The position numbers and the translations under genes were made by a program. Below are positions 9,264 to 18,212 of a DNA stretch of 64,000 bases, one piece after another. Below the pieces are notes generated by a model that made no database searches, was not told where the DNA came from, and was given only the letters and a program-made list of their open reading frames with translations. The stretch spans positions 1-64,000 of the forward strand of contig CBFHOH010000004.1 of NCBI GenBank assembly GCA_965657335.1, written 5' to 3'. The DNA comes from UBA4582 sp965657335 (GTDB lineage Bacteria > Pseudomonadota > Gammaproteobacteria > Pseudomonadales > Azotimanducaceae). Within the stretch, counting starts at the first letter, position 1, and the number at the start of each line of letters is the position of its first letter.

Positions 9264-10319
9264 ATGAAGTATTCAGTTGCATTTGCCTCCGAGGTTGATT
9301 CATGGAGATGGGTCAAAAAGGCGGAAGATTTGGGTTTTGACACAGCCTGGTTCTACGACACGCAATTGCTTAACCCGGACGTTTTTATCTGTATGGCGCT
9401 TGCCGCACATGAAACGACTCGGATCAGATTGGGCACCGGAGTACTTGTACCGAGCAACCGTATCGAGCCTGTCACTGCGAACGCCTTTGCGTCCCTAAAC
9501 CGTCTTGCTCCAGGGCGAATTGATTTTGGTGTTGGCACAGGGTTTACAGCGAGGCGGACGATGGGCTTGGGCGCGCTGCCACTGAAGGAGATGAAAAGCT
9601 ACATCGAACGTGTACAGAGTCTATTGCAAGGTGAGCAAATAGATTGGCGTTTTGAGGGTAAAGATCGAAAGATTGGTTTTTTGAATCCTGATCTTGGTTT
9701 GATTAATCTTGAGGACCAAGTGCCGTTGTGGGTTTCTGCGTTTGGTCCGAAAGCAAAGCAACTGACTGCAACGTTGGGGGCAGGTTGGTTAAATTTCGGT
9801 GCGCAGGGTGCGAAGCAGTCTTTGATAGAAATGCAAGAAATCTGGGAGTCTGCAGGTCGTTCCAGAAAAACACTTGAGGCTAACCTTTTTTTCCTCGGTG
9901 CTGTTTTGACGGGTGATGAGGAGATAGACAACCAGAAACTGATCAAAGAAGCGGGGCCACTTACTGCGGTGATGTTTCACAATATGGCTGACGATGTCGG
10001 AGCAATGGGCGGCGCAAATTTGCCCACCGGACCTCTGAGTAATGTGATTGCCGAGTACCTCGCGATTCATGAAAAGTATCAACCCGAAGATGCACGTTAT
10101 CTGACTAATCACCGCGGCCATTTGATGTACGTACGTCCCGAAGAAACCCACATTACACCAGAGCTGGTCAAGTCGACGACAATGAGTGGTAGCCGGGAAG
10201 ACTTGATTTTGCAAATCCGTGAACTTCGTGACATGGGTTACGACCAAGTAACGATTCAACTGGTTCATGGGGTTGAAGGTGCGATAGAAGAATGGGCAGA
10301 TGTTTTTCGAGCAGTGTAG
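9264..10319 (+). CDS. LLM-class flavin-dependent oxidoreductase
   Basis: 351 residues of the bacterial luciferase-like fold (FMN- or F420-dependent). Signature parts are the N-terminal barrel strand with AEDLGFDTAWFYD, then IRLGTGVLVPSNR, then the RLAPGRIDFGVGTGF segment common to this family, and a late VPLWVSAFGPKAKQL strand. ATG at 9264 is the first good start. It stands alone, with 167 bases before it and a possible terminator after it. LLM enzymes act on many substrates (alkanesulfonates, coenzyme F420 partners, ketone monooxygenation), so function remains open. It differs from the two LLM genes in the island (34134 and 60312). Confidence 0.85.
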   Translation: MKYSVAFASEVDSWRWVKKAEDLGFDTAWFYDTQLLNPDVFICMALAAHETTRIRLGTGVLVPSNRIEPVTANAFASLNRLAPGRIDFGVGTGFTARRTMGLGALPLKEMKSYIERVQSLLQGEQIDWRFEGKDRKIGFLNPDLGLINLEDQVPLWVSAFGPKAKQLTATLGAGWLNFGAQGAKQSLIEMQEIWESAGRSRKTLEANLFFLGAVLTGDEEIDNQKLIKEAGPLTAVMFHNMADDVGAMGGANLPTGPLSNVIAEYLAIHEKYQPEDARYLTNHRGHLMYVRPEETHITPELVKSTTMSGSREDLILQIRELRDMGYDQVTIQLVHGVEGAIEEWADVFRAV

Positions 10320-10343
10320 TGCGCGAGTAAAAATTTCGCGCGC
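10319..10343 (+). terminator. Possible terminator hairpin after the LLM gene
   Basis: GTGCGCGA directly at the LLM stop pairs with TCGCGCGC (8 bp with one G-T pair) around an A/T-rich loop, followed by TTTA. Short and with only a minimal T tract. Confidence 0.4.
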
Positions 10344-10477
10344 TTTACCAGAGGTTAAAAAATAATAAGTCCGTTTGTAAATTCATAGTGTACTAGTGAA
10401 GTCTTACTATTGCAGGCCCGTTAGATTAGCGCTGGCGCGTGGCGACGGATGATGTTGAGATTGTTAGAGGAAAATTT

Positions 10478-12907
10478 ATGTCGCTAGGCGTGCTTTCAGC
10501 TTATATGGTACTCGACTTTACCGATGAGCGCGGTGAGATTGGGCCAATGTTGATGGGAGACCTAGGCGCAGATGTGATTCGCGTTGAGACGCTAAAGGGG
10601 TCTGAGGCGCGGCGTGCGCCGCCACTGTTGGAAACAGATAAGACAGATCTGAGTAGCTTGCAGTTTCTCGCCTTCAACCGGAACAAACGCTCCATTTGTC
10701 TAGATCCAGATTCAGAGGCGGATAAGGCAACACTAGCAGCGCTGATCGCAAGAACTGATTTTATTATCGAATCAGGCCGGGACGTTGAAGAGATATGGGG
10801 CACCAGCTTTGACGAAGCTAAAGTGTTGAACCCTCATCTTGTCCACGTGCGAATCACTGCGTTTGGTAGTGATGGCCCTTACGCAGACATGAAAGCAACT
10901 GATCTAACCATTGTCAGTATGGCAGGACCTGTCGCGCTTCAGGGAGTCCCTGAGCGTTCGCCATTGCGTATTAGTGTGCCACAGGTATGGCGACACGCCG
11001 GCGTTGAAGCTATTGCTGGCGCGATGGTAGCTCACGCCAGGATGCGACGAACCGGCATGGCGCAGTTTGTCGATGTCTCCGCCCAATGCGTGATGACTTG
11101 GACCATGCTCAATGCAATGGATGCGTGGGCAATTCAGGGCTTTGAATTCGAGCGTATCGGGTCTTCGATCGTGCAAGGCATTGGGCTCACGGAATTGGTT
11201 TACCCTACAACCGATGGTCACGTTGTGGCGATTCCTTTTGGCCGTCTTTTGCAGGGTTGCACCGAAGCAATGATCGAAGATGGAATCGTCGATGATTCTT
11301 TCCGCGAGATCGACTGGGATGAGTTTGAAGCGAACATGCAGACGCCTGAAAACCTGCCAATCAGCTTTGAAGAGTGTGGAAGGATATGTCGACAATTTTT
11401 TGCTGGCCGCTCAAGGAAGGCCCTGTTTGAATTGGGTTTGCAGAATGGCGTCACATTAGCGCCGGTCAACACGCTGAGTGAATTGTTGGACATGGGGCAC
11501 ATGGCAGCGCGGGAATACTGGCAAGAAACGACATTGCCCAATGGAAAAAAAGTAAAGTCTGCCGGTTTGTGGGCGAAACCAGATGCCTTTGAAATGGCTG
11601 TGCTGAGGAACGCGCCCGGCCTTGGGGAACACTCGGCGGAAATTAAGGAACAACTTCAGTCGACCAGGAAAGCCTCGATAGAGCTAAATATTGATAATAA
11701 GTTGCCGTTCGATGGAGTAAAAGTTGCAGATTTTGCATGGGTAGGAGTCGGACCAATTTCTGCAAAATACCTCGCCGACCATGGAGCCGATGTTGTGCGC
11801 GTAGAGTCCGAGAATCGGCCGGATGTGTTACGAGGCGGTGTGCCAATGAAAGACGGAGAGTTCGGGTGGAACCGGTCTCAGTTCTTTGGTGACTTCAATA
11901 CATCCAAGCGAAGTCTCACGCTCAACATGAAATCTGAAGAAAGCATCTTGCTAGCGAAAAAGCTCATTAGCAATTCTGATGTATTTATCGAAAGTTTTGC
12001 TCCCGGCGCAGTGGGTCGGATGGGGCTCGGTTACGAGGAAGTACGGAAGCTTAATCCGGGGTTGATAATGATCAGCACATGTTTGATGGGCCAAACGGGA
12101 CCCGCTGCTAGTCTGGCAGGATATGGCTATCATGCAGCGGCCATCGCAGGATTTTACGAGATAACAGGGTGGCCAGATTTAGGTCCCTCGGCGCCTTGGG
12201 TTGCTTATACCGATACTGTTGCTCCAAGGTTTGTATCAATATTACTGGCAGCAGCACTAGATCGCCGACGACGCACGGGTGAAGGGTGTTTCATTGATGT
12301 CGCACAGATTGAAACAGCACTTCATTTTCTAGGCCCTGAGATACTGGATTTACAAGCCAATGGCCACAGTGTCGCTCGTAACGGTAACAGATCGCGCTTT
12401 TATGCACCTCAGGGTGTTTACCCTTGCAATGAAACCGAGGCTTGGTGCGCGATTGCTATCGAGCAAGATAGCCAATGGCTAAGCTTGTGTGAATTAATGC
12501 ACCGTTCAGACCTTGCTAACGAAAACATGCTTGCTACGCATCAAGGTCGCCTTGATCAACACGACAGAATTGACGAAGCAATAGAGCAGTGGACGAGGCA
12601 GTACACCCCCATCGAGGCGGTCGCAAAACTACTGGCTGTTGGTGTACCTGCGGGTGTTGTTCAGCGAAGTAAGGATTTGCTGGAAGACCCGCAATATAAA
12701 CACAGGGACTTTTACCGATATTTTGATCATCCTGAAATGGGTCACATACCCTATGCTGGTCACCAATACACCATTAGTGGCTATCACAATGGCCCCAGAT
12801 CCGCGGCGCCTTGCATTGGCGAGCACAGTTTTGAAGTGCTTGAAAGTGTACTCGGATTAACCAGTGAAGAGATTGCAGAAGCATATGCCAGCGGTGCGAT
12901 AGTGTAA
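10478..12907 (+). CDS. Tandem-fused CaiB/BaiF (family III) CoA-transferase
   Basis: 809 residues from ATG 10478, chosen because AGAGG lies 7 bases upstream and the protein then begins like CaiB proteins; an upstream GTG (10439) is less likely. Family III transferases move CoA between carboxylic acids through an Asp-bound anhydride. Two full domains are joined head to tail: residues 1 to about 395 and about 400 to 809. Each has the opening 'LADHGADVVRVE/MGDLGADVIRVE'-type strand and a catalytic Asp candidate, Asp199 (QFVDVSA) and Asp607 (FIDVAQ). Usual members are about 400 residues and dimeric with interlocked chains; the fusion may be an intramolecular dimer. Neighbours do not reveal the substrate. 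Confidence 0.85.
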   Translation: MSLGVLSAYMVLDFTDERGEIGPMLMGDLGADVIRVETLKGSEARRAPPLLETDKTDLSSLQFLAFNRNKRSICLDPDSEADKATLAALIARTDFIIESGRDVEEIWGTSFDEAKVLNPHLVHVRITAFGSDGPYADMKATDLTIVSMAGPVALQGVPERSPLRISVPQVWRHAGVEAIAGAMVAHARMRRTGMAQFVDVSAQCVMTWTMLNAMDAWAIQGFEFERIGSSIVQGIGLTELVYPTTDGHVVAIPFGRLLQGCTEAMIEDGIVDDSFREIDWDEFEANMQTPENLPISFEECGRICRQFFAGRSRKALFELGLQNGVTLAPVNTLSELLDMGHMAAREYWQETTLPNGKKVKSAGLWAKPDAFEMAVLRNAPGLGEHSAEIKEQLQSTRKASIELNIDNKLPFDGVKVADFAWVGVGPISAKYLADHGADVVRVESENRPDVLRGGVPMKDGEFGWNRSQFFGDFNTSKRSLTLNMKSEESILLAKKLISNSDVFIESFAPGAVGRMGLGYEEVRKLNPGLIMISTCLMGQTGPAASLAGYGYHAAAIAGFYEITGWPDLGPSAPWVAYTDTVAPRFVSILLAAALDRRRRTGEGCFIDVAQIETALHFLGPEILDLQANGHSVARNGNRSRFYAPQGVYPCNETEAWCAIAIEQDSQWLSLCELMHRSDLANENMLATHQGRLDQHDRIDEAIEQWTRQYTPIEAVAKLLAVGVPAGVVQRSKDLLEDPQYKHRDFYRYFDHPEMGHIPYAGHQYTISGYHNGPRSAAPCIGEHSFEVLESVLGLTSEEIAEAYASGAIV

Positions 12908-12966
12908 AAAAGGTACGTAAGACGAGGTGCGAGTTATTGGTCAGGGAAGAAGGTTCAATCTAGAGG

Positions 12967-13461
12967 TCAGCGCTGTGAGGGTGGGTTGAGGTCACCCGTA
13001 TCGAGAATCGGGGATGCATCGATTTCCTCAGCGTCCATCATTGCTGCAATTTGTTGCAAAGAACCAATAAGCAGATGTTTCTGGTACTCAGGTAACTTGC
13101 GATATTCCCGTAAGAAACCCGCTTGAAGTGGTTCGGGTGCATCCTTAAGTTTCTCTTCTGCAAGGGGCGTCAACTGAATGTGTACAGCTCGCTTGTCACT
13201 ATCACTTTTGAACCTGCTAACCATGCCGTTACGCTCAAGACGGTCAATCAGGCTGGTGACAGTAGCTTGAGATAATACAACCTCGCGTGAAATTGAGCTC
13301 GGAGTCGGATTGCCAAGGTCATCAATGACTTGAAGCACTAACAGCTGCGACGTGGTAAGCCCGGTCGTCTTCTGAAGTCGCTTCGATTGAAGGTCGATAG
13401 CCCGTGTAATCCGTCGCAGAGCAACAAGAATTTCATCGTAGTCTGTAGCGTGCATTCCCAT
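12967..13461 (-). CDS. MarR-family transcriptional regulator
   Basis: 164 residues. The winged helix covers about residues 45-115: SSISREVVLSQATVTSLIDR recognition region, then RLERNGMVSR and the wing SDKRAVHIQLT. MarR proteins are dimers that release DNA on binding phenolic or other small ligands. It is convergent with the CoA-transferase gene and divergent from the cupin gene (248 bases away), so it may control itself or the cupin. Which ligand it binds cannot be said. It is the only regulator in the first 37 kb. Confidence 0.88.
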   Translation of the reverse strand: MGMHATDYDEILVALRRITRAIDLQSKRLQKTTGLTTSQLLVLQVIDDLGNPTPSSISREVVLSQATVTSLIDRLERNGMVSRFKSDSDKRAVHIQLTPLAEEKLKDAPEPLQAGFLREYRKLPEYQKHLLIGSLQQIAAMMDAEEIDASPILDTGDLNPPSQR

Positions 13462-13709
13462 GCGGGCATTATAAAGGAGGTTGCTGGATATTGTCTCCTA
13501 CTTCCCTATTGCACCTCTATTGTCTGAATTAAGCGCAAACTGGCAAAATAACGAAAAAGTACTGTCCCTAATTGCTTTGATCTCTTATGGTTTTCTTGAT
13601 TGAGAAAGAAACGTCTAATTCAGCTTGCTTTAACTTTGTCTAAGTCTGGTGCATCGCGACGGTGGGCGAATGCATTGCTGCCGCGCGAAGTAAAGTGCAT
13701 AGTTGTGCT

Positions 13710-14270
13710 ATGTCTAAAGAGAAACCGATGATGGCTTATACACTTAATAATTTCTGCGATGAGACGCGTGCTATTCTGAAAAAAAATGATAATAGTAGCG
13801 GCAGGGAACAAATCCGAAAATCACTGGAGCAACTCCTGGCTGATAAGGCGTTTTGCGCTGAATATGCTGGAGCCGAAAACAACACGGGCATGCAGCATAT
13901 TTTTGAAGACGCCGAGCTAAATTTCTGTGTGCTGGCTTATAATATGGAGAGTCCACGTATATCCCCCCCGCATGATCATGGCACTTCATGGGCTGTCTAT
14001 GGGCAGGTTGCGGGATACACCGACATGACAATCTGGCGCGCAGCGGAAGAAAACGAAGAGAAGATTGAACAGGTGCAGCACTTCCGCCTAGAGCCAGGGC
14101 AGGCCGGACTGTTCGACACAGAAGAGATTCACTCGATAGATTATCCCGCGAAATCAAAGTTTATTCGTGTGACTGGCGTGGATATGAGCAAGGAAGCGCG
14201 GCGTGTATTTGACCCTATAACGGGTCAAGTCAAAGTCGTCGAAAGTGTCGGTACAGGTAGTCAAAAATAG
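13710..14270 (+). CDS. Cysteine-dioxygenase-like thiol dioxygenase (cupin)
   Basis: 186 residues from ATG 13710; ATG 13728 is also possible because AAAGAGA lies closer to it. The cupin core carries His88-Asp-His90 in PPHDHGTSWAVYG and a third candidate ligand His141 in DTEEIHSID, matching the three-His iron site of cysteine and 3-mercaptopropionate dioxygenases. No Arg/Cys signature that would separate the two substrates can be judged by eye. It precedes the PHP-domain phosphatase by 51 bases. Overall family call is good; substrate is inferred. Confidence 0.7.
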   Translation: MSKEKPMMAYTLNNFCDETRAILKKNDNSSGREQIRKSLEQLLADKAFCAEYAGAENNTGMQHIFEDAELNFCVLAYNMESPRISPPHDHGTSWAVYGQVAGYTDMTIWRAAEENEEKIEQVQHFRLEPGQAGLFDTEEIHSIDYPAKSKFIRVTGVDMSKEARRVFDPITGQVKVVESVGTGSQK

Positions 14271-14321
14271 TCATTGATCGCTCGCCGCGTAGTCGTGGGG
14301 TGAGTAAGCGCTGGAAGTTGA

Positions 14322-15173
14322 ATGAAGGTTGATCTGCACAGCCATACTTATTACTCAGACGGCAAACACGATCTGTGTTACTTGAAGGCTAGGGCTTTAG
14401 AAAATGGACTGAGTCACCTCGCGATCACTGATCACGATTGCGTTGATGCGTTGTTGGTTGAGCAGCAGGGTGATGGACCGGAAATCATTTCAGGTGTCGA
14501 GATTTCATGCACCTGGGAAAACATAGAAATACATGTTGTCGGCCTGTGTATTAACCCCCGTGATCCCCAATTGAGTAGATTACTTGCTGAACAACAGGCG
14601 AAGCGTAACAAGCGGGTCGCACAAATCGATCAGAAGTTGTCTCAACTGGGTTCGCATGGGCTGATGGAAGCGCTCTCGGCATTGCAAGCTCGCGCGTTGA
14701 CGCGAAGTCATGTGGCAGACTTTTTGGTTGAGAGCGGCGTTTGCGCAAATCGGAAAAAAGCTTTTAAACGCTATCTGAACAAAGGCGGGAAATTGTATGT
14801 TCCAGCCGAGTGGTGTGCGATGTCTTCGGCAATTGAAGCGATCAGAGCTGCGGGAGGCATAGCAACACTGGCTCATCCCGGGCGATATGCAATAAACAGA
14901 ATTAAGCTCAAACGTCTCGTTGAAACCTTTCGTCAGGCAGGTGGTGAAGCCCTCGAAGCAACCTACCCGAACATTGCGCCGGAGATGAAACAGTACCTCG
15001 AAAAGTTAGGTAGAGAGTATTCGATGTATTTGTCCTGCGGTTCTGATTTTCATGATGCAGCAGCCACGTGGACTGATGTCGGCAAGCTACCGACACTGTC
15101 TTCTGAGTCAGCAGCGCACGGTGTGTGGCGACATCCGCAATGGGAAAGTCGTTTCCAGTTCCAAGCCAGTTAA
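14322..15173 (+). CDS. PHP-domain phosphoesterase, YciV/RNase AM-like
   Basis: 283 residues. Metal-binding PHP motifs are present in order: DLHSHTYYSDG (His6, His8, Asp13), ITDHDCVD, GVEISC, ATLAHPGRY and CGSDFHD. This order and length match YciV (nucleoside 3',5'-bisphosphate phosphatase, also reported as an RNA 5'-end exonuclease). ATG at 14322 is followed immediately by the first motif, so the start is fixed. Its stop overlaps the end of the convergent SDR gene by 4 bases (15170-15173). Housekeeping role likely; not part of the catabolic island. Confidence 0.88.
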   Translation: MKVDLHSHTYYSDGKHDLCYLKARALENGLSHLAITDHDCVDALLVEQQGDGPEIISGVEISCTWENIEIHVVGLCINPRDPQLSRLLAEQQAKRNKRVAQIDQKLSQLGSHGLMEALSALQARALTRSHVADFLVESGVCANRKKAFKRYLNKGGKLYVPAEWCAMSSAIEAIRAAGGIATLAHPGRYAINRIKLKRLVETFRQAGGEALEATYPNIAPEMKQYLEKLGREYSMYLSCGSDFHDAAATWTDVGKLPTLSSESAAHGVWRHPQWESRFQFQAS

Positions 15174-15982
15174 CGTGATAGCTGATATTCGTAAAAACTT
15201 TTTGCGTCCGGCAAGAGCGTCTCAAGTGGCGGTAGGCCCTTTTCGCTTGGATTCTCGATCACGAGACAAGCGCCTGCGATCGACTCATCAAGCACAAGTT
15301 TAATAACTCCGCTGGCAATCTGGTCTGTTGACAACATGGGTATCTGGCCAAGCATCGGCTTCAGCCACGCGGCAGGTTGTTTGCCGTCTCCGGTGCGCTC
15401 GATAAATGGGGTCGTTACCATACCGGGCAGCAAGGCATTAACGCGGATGTTGTGGGATTGTGACAGCCCGGCACAGGATTGCGTCAAGTTGACGATGGCT
15501 GCTTTTGTCCCGGAATAAACCGGATCGGTTGGCATTGGTCCCAACGCAGCGGTAGATGCGGTGTTGATAATCACGCCACCACCATTCGCGGCCATCATTT
15601 CTATACCGATGCTGTTTCCGTAAAGGACTCCGAGGAGGTTTACTGAGACAACTTGTGTCATTTTTTCAAGCGGAGTGTTTGGCCAAATAGGTTCTCCACA
15701 GATGGTACCCGCGTTGTTGTGGATAATGTCGGGACAACCAAATTTACGCTCTGTCAGTTCAAAGAAACCGGCTATCTGTTCCGGATTTGAAACATCGATC
15801 ATTTCAGCGAGCACCTCCGTCCCTGTATTTCGGATCAGCTTTTTAGTGTGATCCAAACCTGCTTGCTCGATGTCAGCTAGGGCAATCGCCCTCGCGCCTT
15901 GCTCGGCCAATTCGATCGCCGTAGCTTGTCCTATGCCGGAGCCGGCGCCTGTAATCAGCGCAACTTTATTGTTGATGTCGAT
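15170..15982 (-). CDS. Short-chain dehydrogenase/reductase with a non-ATG or damaged start
   Basis: The Rossmann motif VALITGAGSGIG is encoded upstream of the first ordinary start codon (TTG at 15910), so the gene must begin further up. AGGGGG lies 5 bases before ATC at 15982-15980, which would give (M)DINNKVALITGAG, a textbook SDR N-terminus; an in-frame TGA sits just above. Alternatively, losing one base from the run of five G would join ATG ACA to the same frame. The protein has the catalytic Ser and Tyr-x-x-x-Lys (VYSGTK) and an NNAGT strand. It is convergent with the PHP gene. Substrate unknown. Confidence 0.75.
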   Translation of the reverse strand: MDINNKVALITGAGSGIGQATAIELAEQGARAIALADIEQAGLDHTKKLIRNTGTEVLAEMIDVSNPEQIAGFFELTERKFGCPDIIHNNAGTICGEPIWPNTPLEKMTQVVSVNLLGVLYGNSIGIEMMAANGGGVIINTASTAALGPMPTDPVYSGTKAAIVNLTQSCAGLSQSHNIRVNALLPGMVTTPFIERTGDGKQPAAWLKPMLGQIPMLSTDQIASGVIKLVLDESIAGACLVIENPSEKGLPPLETLLPDAKSFYEYQLSR

Positions 15983-16108
15983 AGTTACCCCCTGTCATTT
16001 AAGCCTGATTTCGTGAGTTTTGATTGCGCCAACTTTCGACGCGACTAACGACAGAAAGCGGTGAATGTGATTTACTTACGTATCGATATCTAACTATAGG
16101 CAACACCG

Positions 16109-16582
16109 ATGGTCAAACCGCATATCCCAAGTTTTGGTGAGCTACTTGCTCCTTATCTTGGTAGTCTCCCTGAAGCAGCACTTCCTTTTATGCTCTCTCA
16201 GCTAGAACGCACTGCAGCAGCAAGGTACCGAGGTTGGGCAGAAGAAGTGACTGAATATCGTGATAAGTTGTTGGCCTGTGCGGAGAGTGAGGATGAGATA
16301 GCCGATCGTGTTGAGCGTTTACTTCCACCCTCAGATGCTGACAGGGCGCTTGTGCTCGGCATTTTGCCGAAAGCAAAAGCCGCATACTACGAAGTTTTCG
16401 AAGGGTTAACGGCGGTTGCCCAAATGACTATTCAGGCCGATGCCGAGAAACAGGGTGCCGGGGCATGGCAACGCATGAAAATTACACATCCGGAACTTGC
16501 CGGGGAGATGGATGAACTCTCCGCGATTGAGCTTAAGAGCGGCGATTGCCTCGACCAAATACTGGCAAAGATGGCGGCTTAG
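16109..16582 (+). CDS. Hypothetical helical protein, 157 residues
   Basis: I do not recognise this protein. It opens MVKPHIPSFGELLAPYLGS and is mainly charged, apparently alpha-helical, without membrane segment or signal peptide, ending LDQILAKMAA. Codon pattern and clean boundaries support a real gene: it starts after 126 intergenic bases and ends 6 bases before the convergent VOC gene. Confidence 0.65.
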   Translation: MVKPHIPSFGELLAPYLGSLPEAALPFMLSQLERTAAARYRGWAEEVTEYRDKLLACAESEDEIADRVERLLPPSDADRALVLGILPKAKAAYYEVFEGLTAVAQMTIQADAEKQGAGAWQRMKITHPELAGEMDELSAIELKSGDCLDQILAKMAA

Positions 16583-16587
16583 GTCAG

Positions 16588-17091
16588 TTATCTTTCAATG
16601 AATGGGCTAGAGAACGGTTGCATTGACGCTTCTCTAATGAAGTCATAGAACGCGGTGAGCTGTTCGCTTTTTTCATATATCTCGGTCATATGCCCAAGTT
16701 TTCCGACGGTATCAATGAAAGCAAACTCGACGCCAGTGGTTGTCTGGGCCTTTGCCGCAACGTCGAATCCACGCGAAGCGTAGTGATTGTAAGCATCCTC
16801 CATCGAGTCAACCATCACCGCGACATGATGAATACCTTGCTGTCCCGGCTGATACATATCTCTGAATGGGGAGGGGCCTTCACTGTCTTGCTGGACGAGT
16901 TCCATCATGACATCGCCCCACTGGCCGTAAGCGGATGTGTGCACAAAATCGCCTGCGGTGCCTCGAAGCTCGGCCCAAGCGAGCTTAATTTCGTTTGATA
17001 CCAAAAAGGGTCCAGCGCCAAATGTCTGATGCATGATGGGCACTTCTTTCATGACGTCATTAACGAAGTAGGCGATCTGACAGATTTTCAT
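16588..17091 (-). CDS. VOC-family (glyoxalase/methylmalonyl-CoA epimerase-like) protein
   Basis: About 167 residues from ATG 17091; an upstream ATG would add a non-homologous lead. The first half (KICQIAYFVNDVMKEVPIMH) and second half (QGIHHVAVMVDSMEDAYNHYASRGF) are the two beta-alpha-beta-beta-beta modules of the vicinal-oxygen-chelate fold, with metal-ligand candidates in IHHVAVMVD and the EIYEKSE strand. VOC enzymes act as epimerases, dioxygenases or lyases. It is the last gene on the minus strand after the MDR and acyl-CoA dehydrogenases, with about 119 bases between, so it may be a distal member of that operon. Confidence 0.75.
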   Translation of the reverse strand: MKICQIAYFVNDVMKEVPIMHQTFGAGPFLVSNEIKLAWAELRGTAGDFVHTSAYGQWGDVMMELVQQDSEGPSPFRDMYQPGQQGIHHVAVMVDSMEDAYNHYASRGFDVAAKAQTTTGVEFAFIDTVGKLGHMTEIYEKSEQLTAFYDFIREASMQPFSSPFIER

Positions 17092-17210
17092 GGTTAAGTC
17101 ACCGTCGCGATTGAGATGCATACTGTTGAAATCCGCTAAGCCCAACAAGCATTATATTTACTGGTCGACCCAAATGAATGTCGGTTTCGCGGCTTGTAAA
17201 TGAACTCAGG

Positions 17211-18212
17211 CTAAACTTTGACTACCGACTTCCCGAAATTTTGGCCGGCGAATAACCCGGAAAATGCGGCACCGCAACTGCTCACACCCTCGTAGAGTTG
17301 CTCACAACAGGTGAGCTCTCCGCTGGCTACCCAAGCGATTAGCTGATCTCTTGCCTCGTCATAACGATCAACGTTGTGGTGGGTCATAAACCCCTGAATT
17401 CTCGCGCTGTTTGTCACGAGTTTAAACAAGTTGGAAGGTCCCGGGTTTTTGCTTGTATAGTCTGCAACAGCGCCGCAAAACGGGATTCTTGCACCTTCAT
17501 TGATGTGATTTAACACGTGTTCAAGAAGCGGTCCTCCGACGTTGTCAAAGTAAACGTCGATACCATCGGGGCAGTACTCAGTCAGTTTCTCATCAATGTC
17601 ATCACTTACGTGATTGATGACAGCGTCATAGCCAATCTCGTTGATGAGTTTGCTGGCTTTTTCGTCACTACTGGTGAAGCCAACAATATTTGTTGCGCCC
17701 ATAATTCTGGCCACCTGACCAGCGACGTAGCCAACGGCCCCAGCCGCAGCTGATATGACAACGGTATCGCCTTGGCGAGGCTGAGCGATGTCTTTAAGAC
17801 CAAAGTAGGCTGACATGCCCGTGTCGCCCAGGATGCCAAGATGATAGGAAAGTGGCACATTATCGTCTGCTTTAAGCGGCACAAGAAAGTCGTCCTGGCC
17901 AGCAATCGAATAGGCTTGCCATGCCAATCTTCCCATTAAAATTTGTCCTACGGGTAAATCGGGATTGTTCGACTGAATAACCTTGGACACCGTGAGGCCC
18001 ATTACCGGTTGACCCAGTGCCATAGCTGGCAGCACATCATCTCCGGCGTCTTCGTCCATCCAGTTTCTGAAACCTGCGTCAAGCGAGATAAACAGGTTTT
18101 CTACCAAAGCCTCGTTTGCTTCGGGCACGGGGATTTCTCCCTGTATGACGTCGAAGTCCTCGGGTACGGGTTTGCCCGTGGGTCTGCGTTTTAGAATAAC
18201 GCTGGTATTCAT
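17211..18212 (-). CDS. NADP-dependent medium-chain oxidoreductase (prostaglandin-reductase/CurA-like)
   Basis: 333 residues of the zinc-free MDR family that reduces the C=C bond of enones and related compounds. The N-terminus ILKRRPTGKPVPEDFDV is typical; the nucleotide-binding segment is VVISAAAGAVGYVAGQVAR (around 150-168), followed by GFTSSDEKA. Its ATG overlaps the end of the upstream acyl-CoA dehydrogenase by 4 bases, showing tight co-translation. A close paralogue is the gene at 26736. In this operon it could reduce an unsaturated ketone formed during breakdown of the island substrate (inference). Confidence 0.88.
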   Translation of the reverse strand: MNTSVILKRRPTGKPVPEDFDVIQGEIPVPEANEALVENLFISLDAGFRNWMDEDAGDDVLPAMALGQPVMGLTVSKVIQSNNPDLPVGQILMGRLAWQAYSIAGQDDFLVPLKADDNVPLSYHLGILGDTGMSAYFGLKDIAQPRQGDTVVISAAAGAVGYVAGQVARIMGATNIVGFTSSDEKASKLINEIGYDAVINHVSDDIDEKLTEYCPDGIDVYFDNVGGPLLEHVLNHINEGARIPFCGAVADYTSKNPGPSNLFKLVTNSARIQGFMTHHNVDRYDEARDQLIAWVASGELTCCEQLYEGVSSCGAAFSGLFAGQNFGKSVVKV

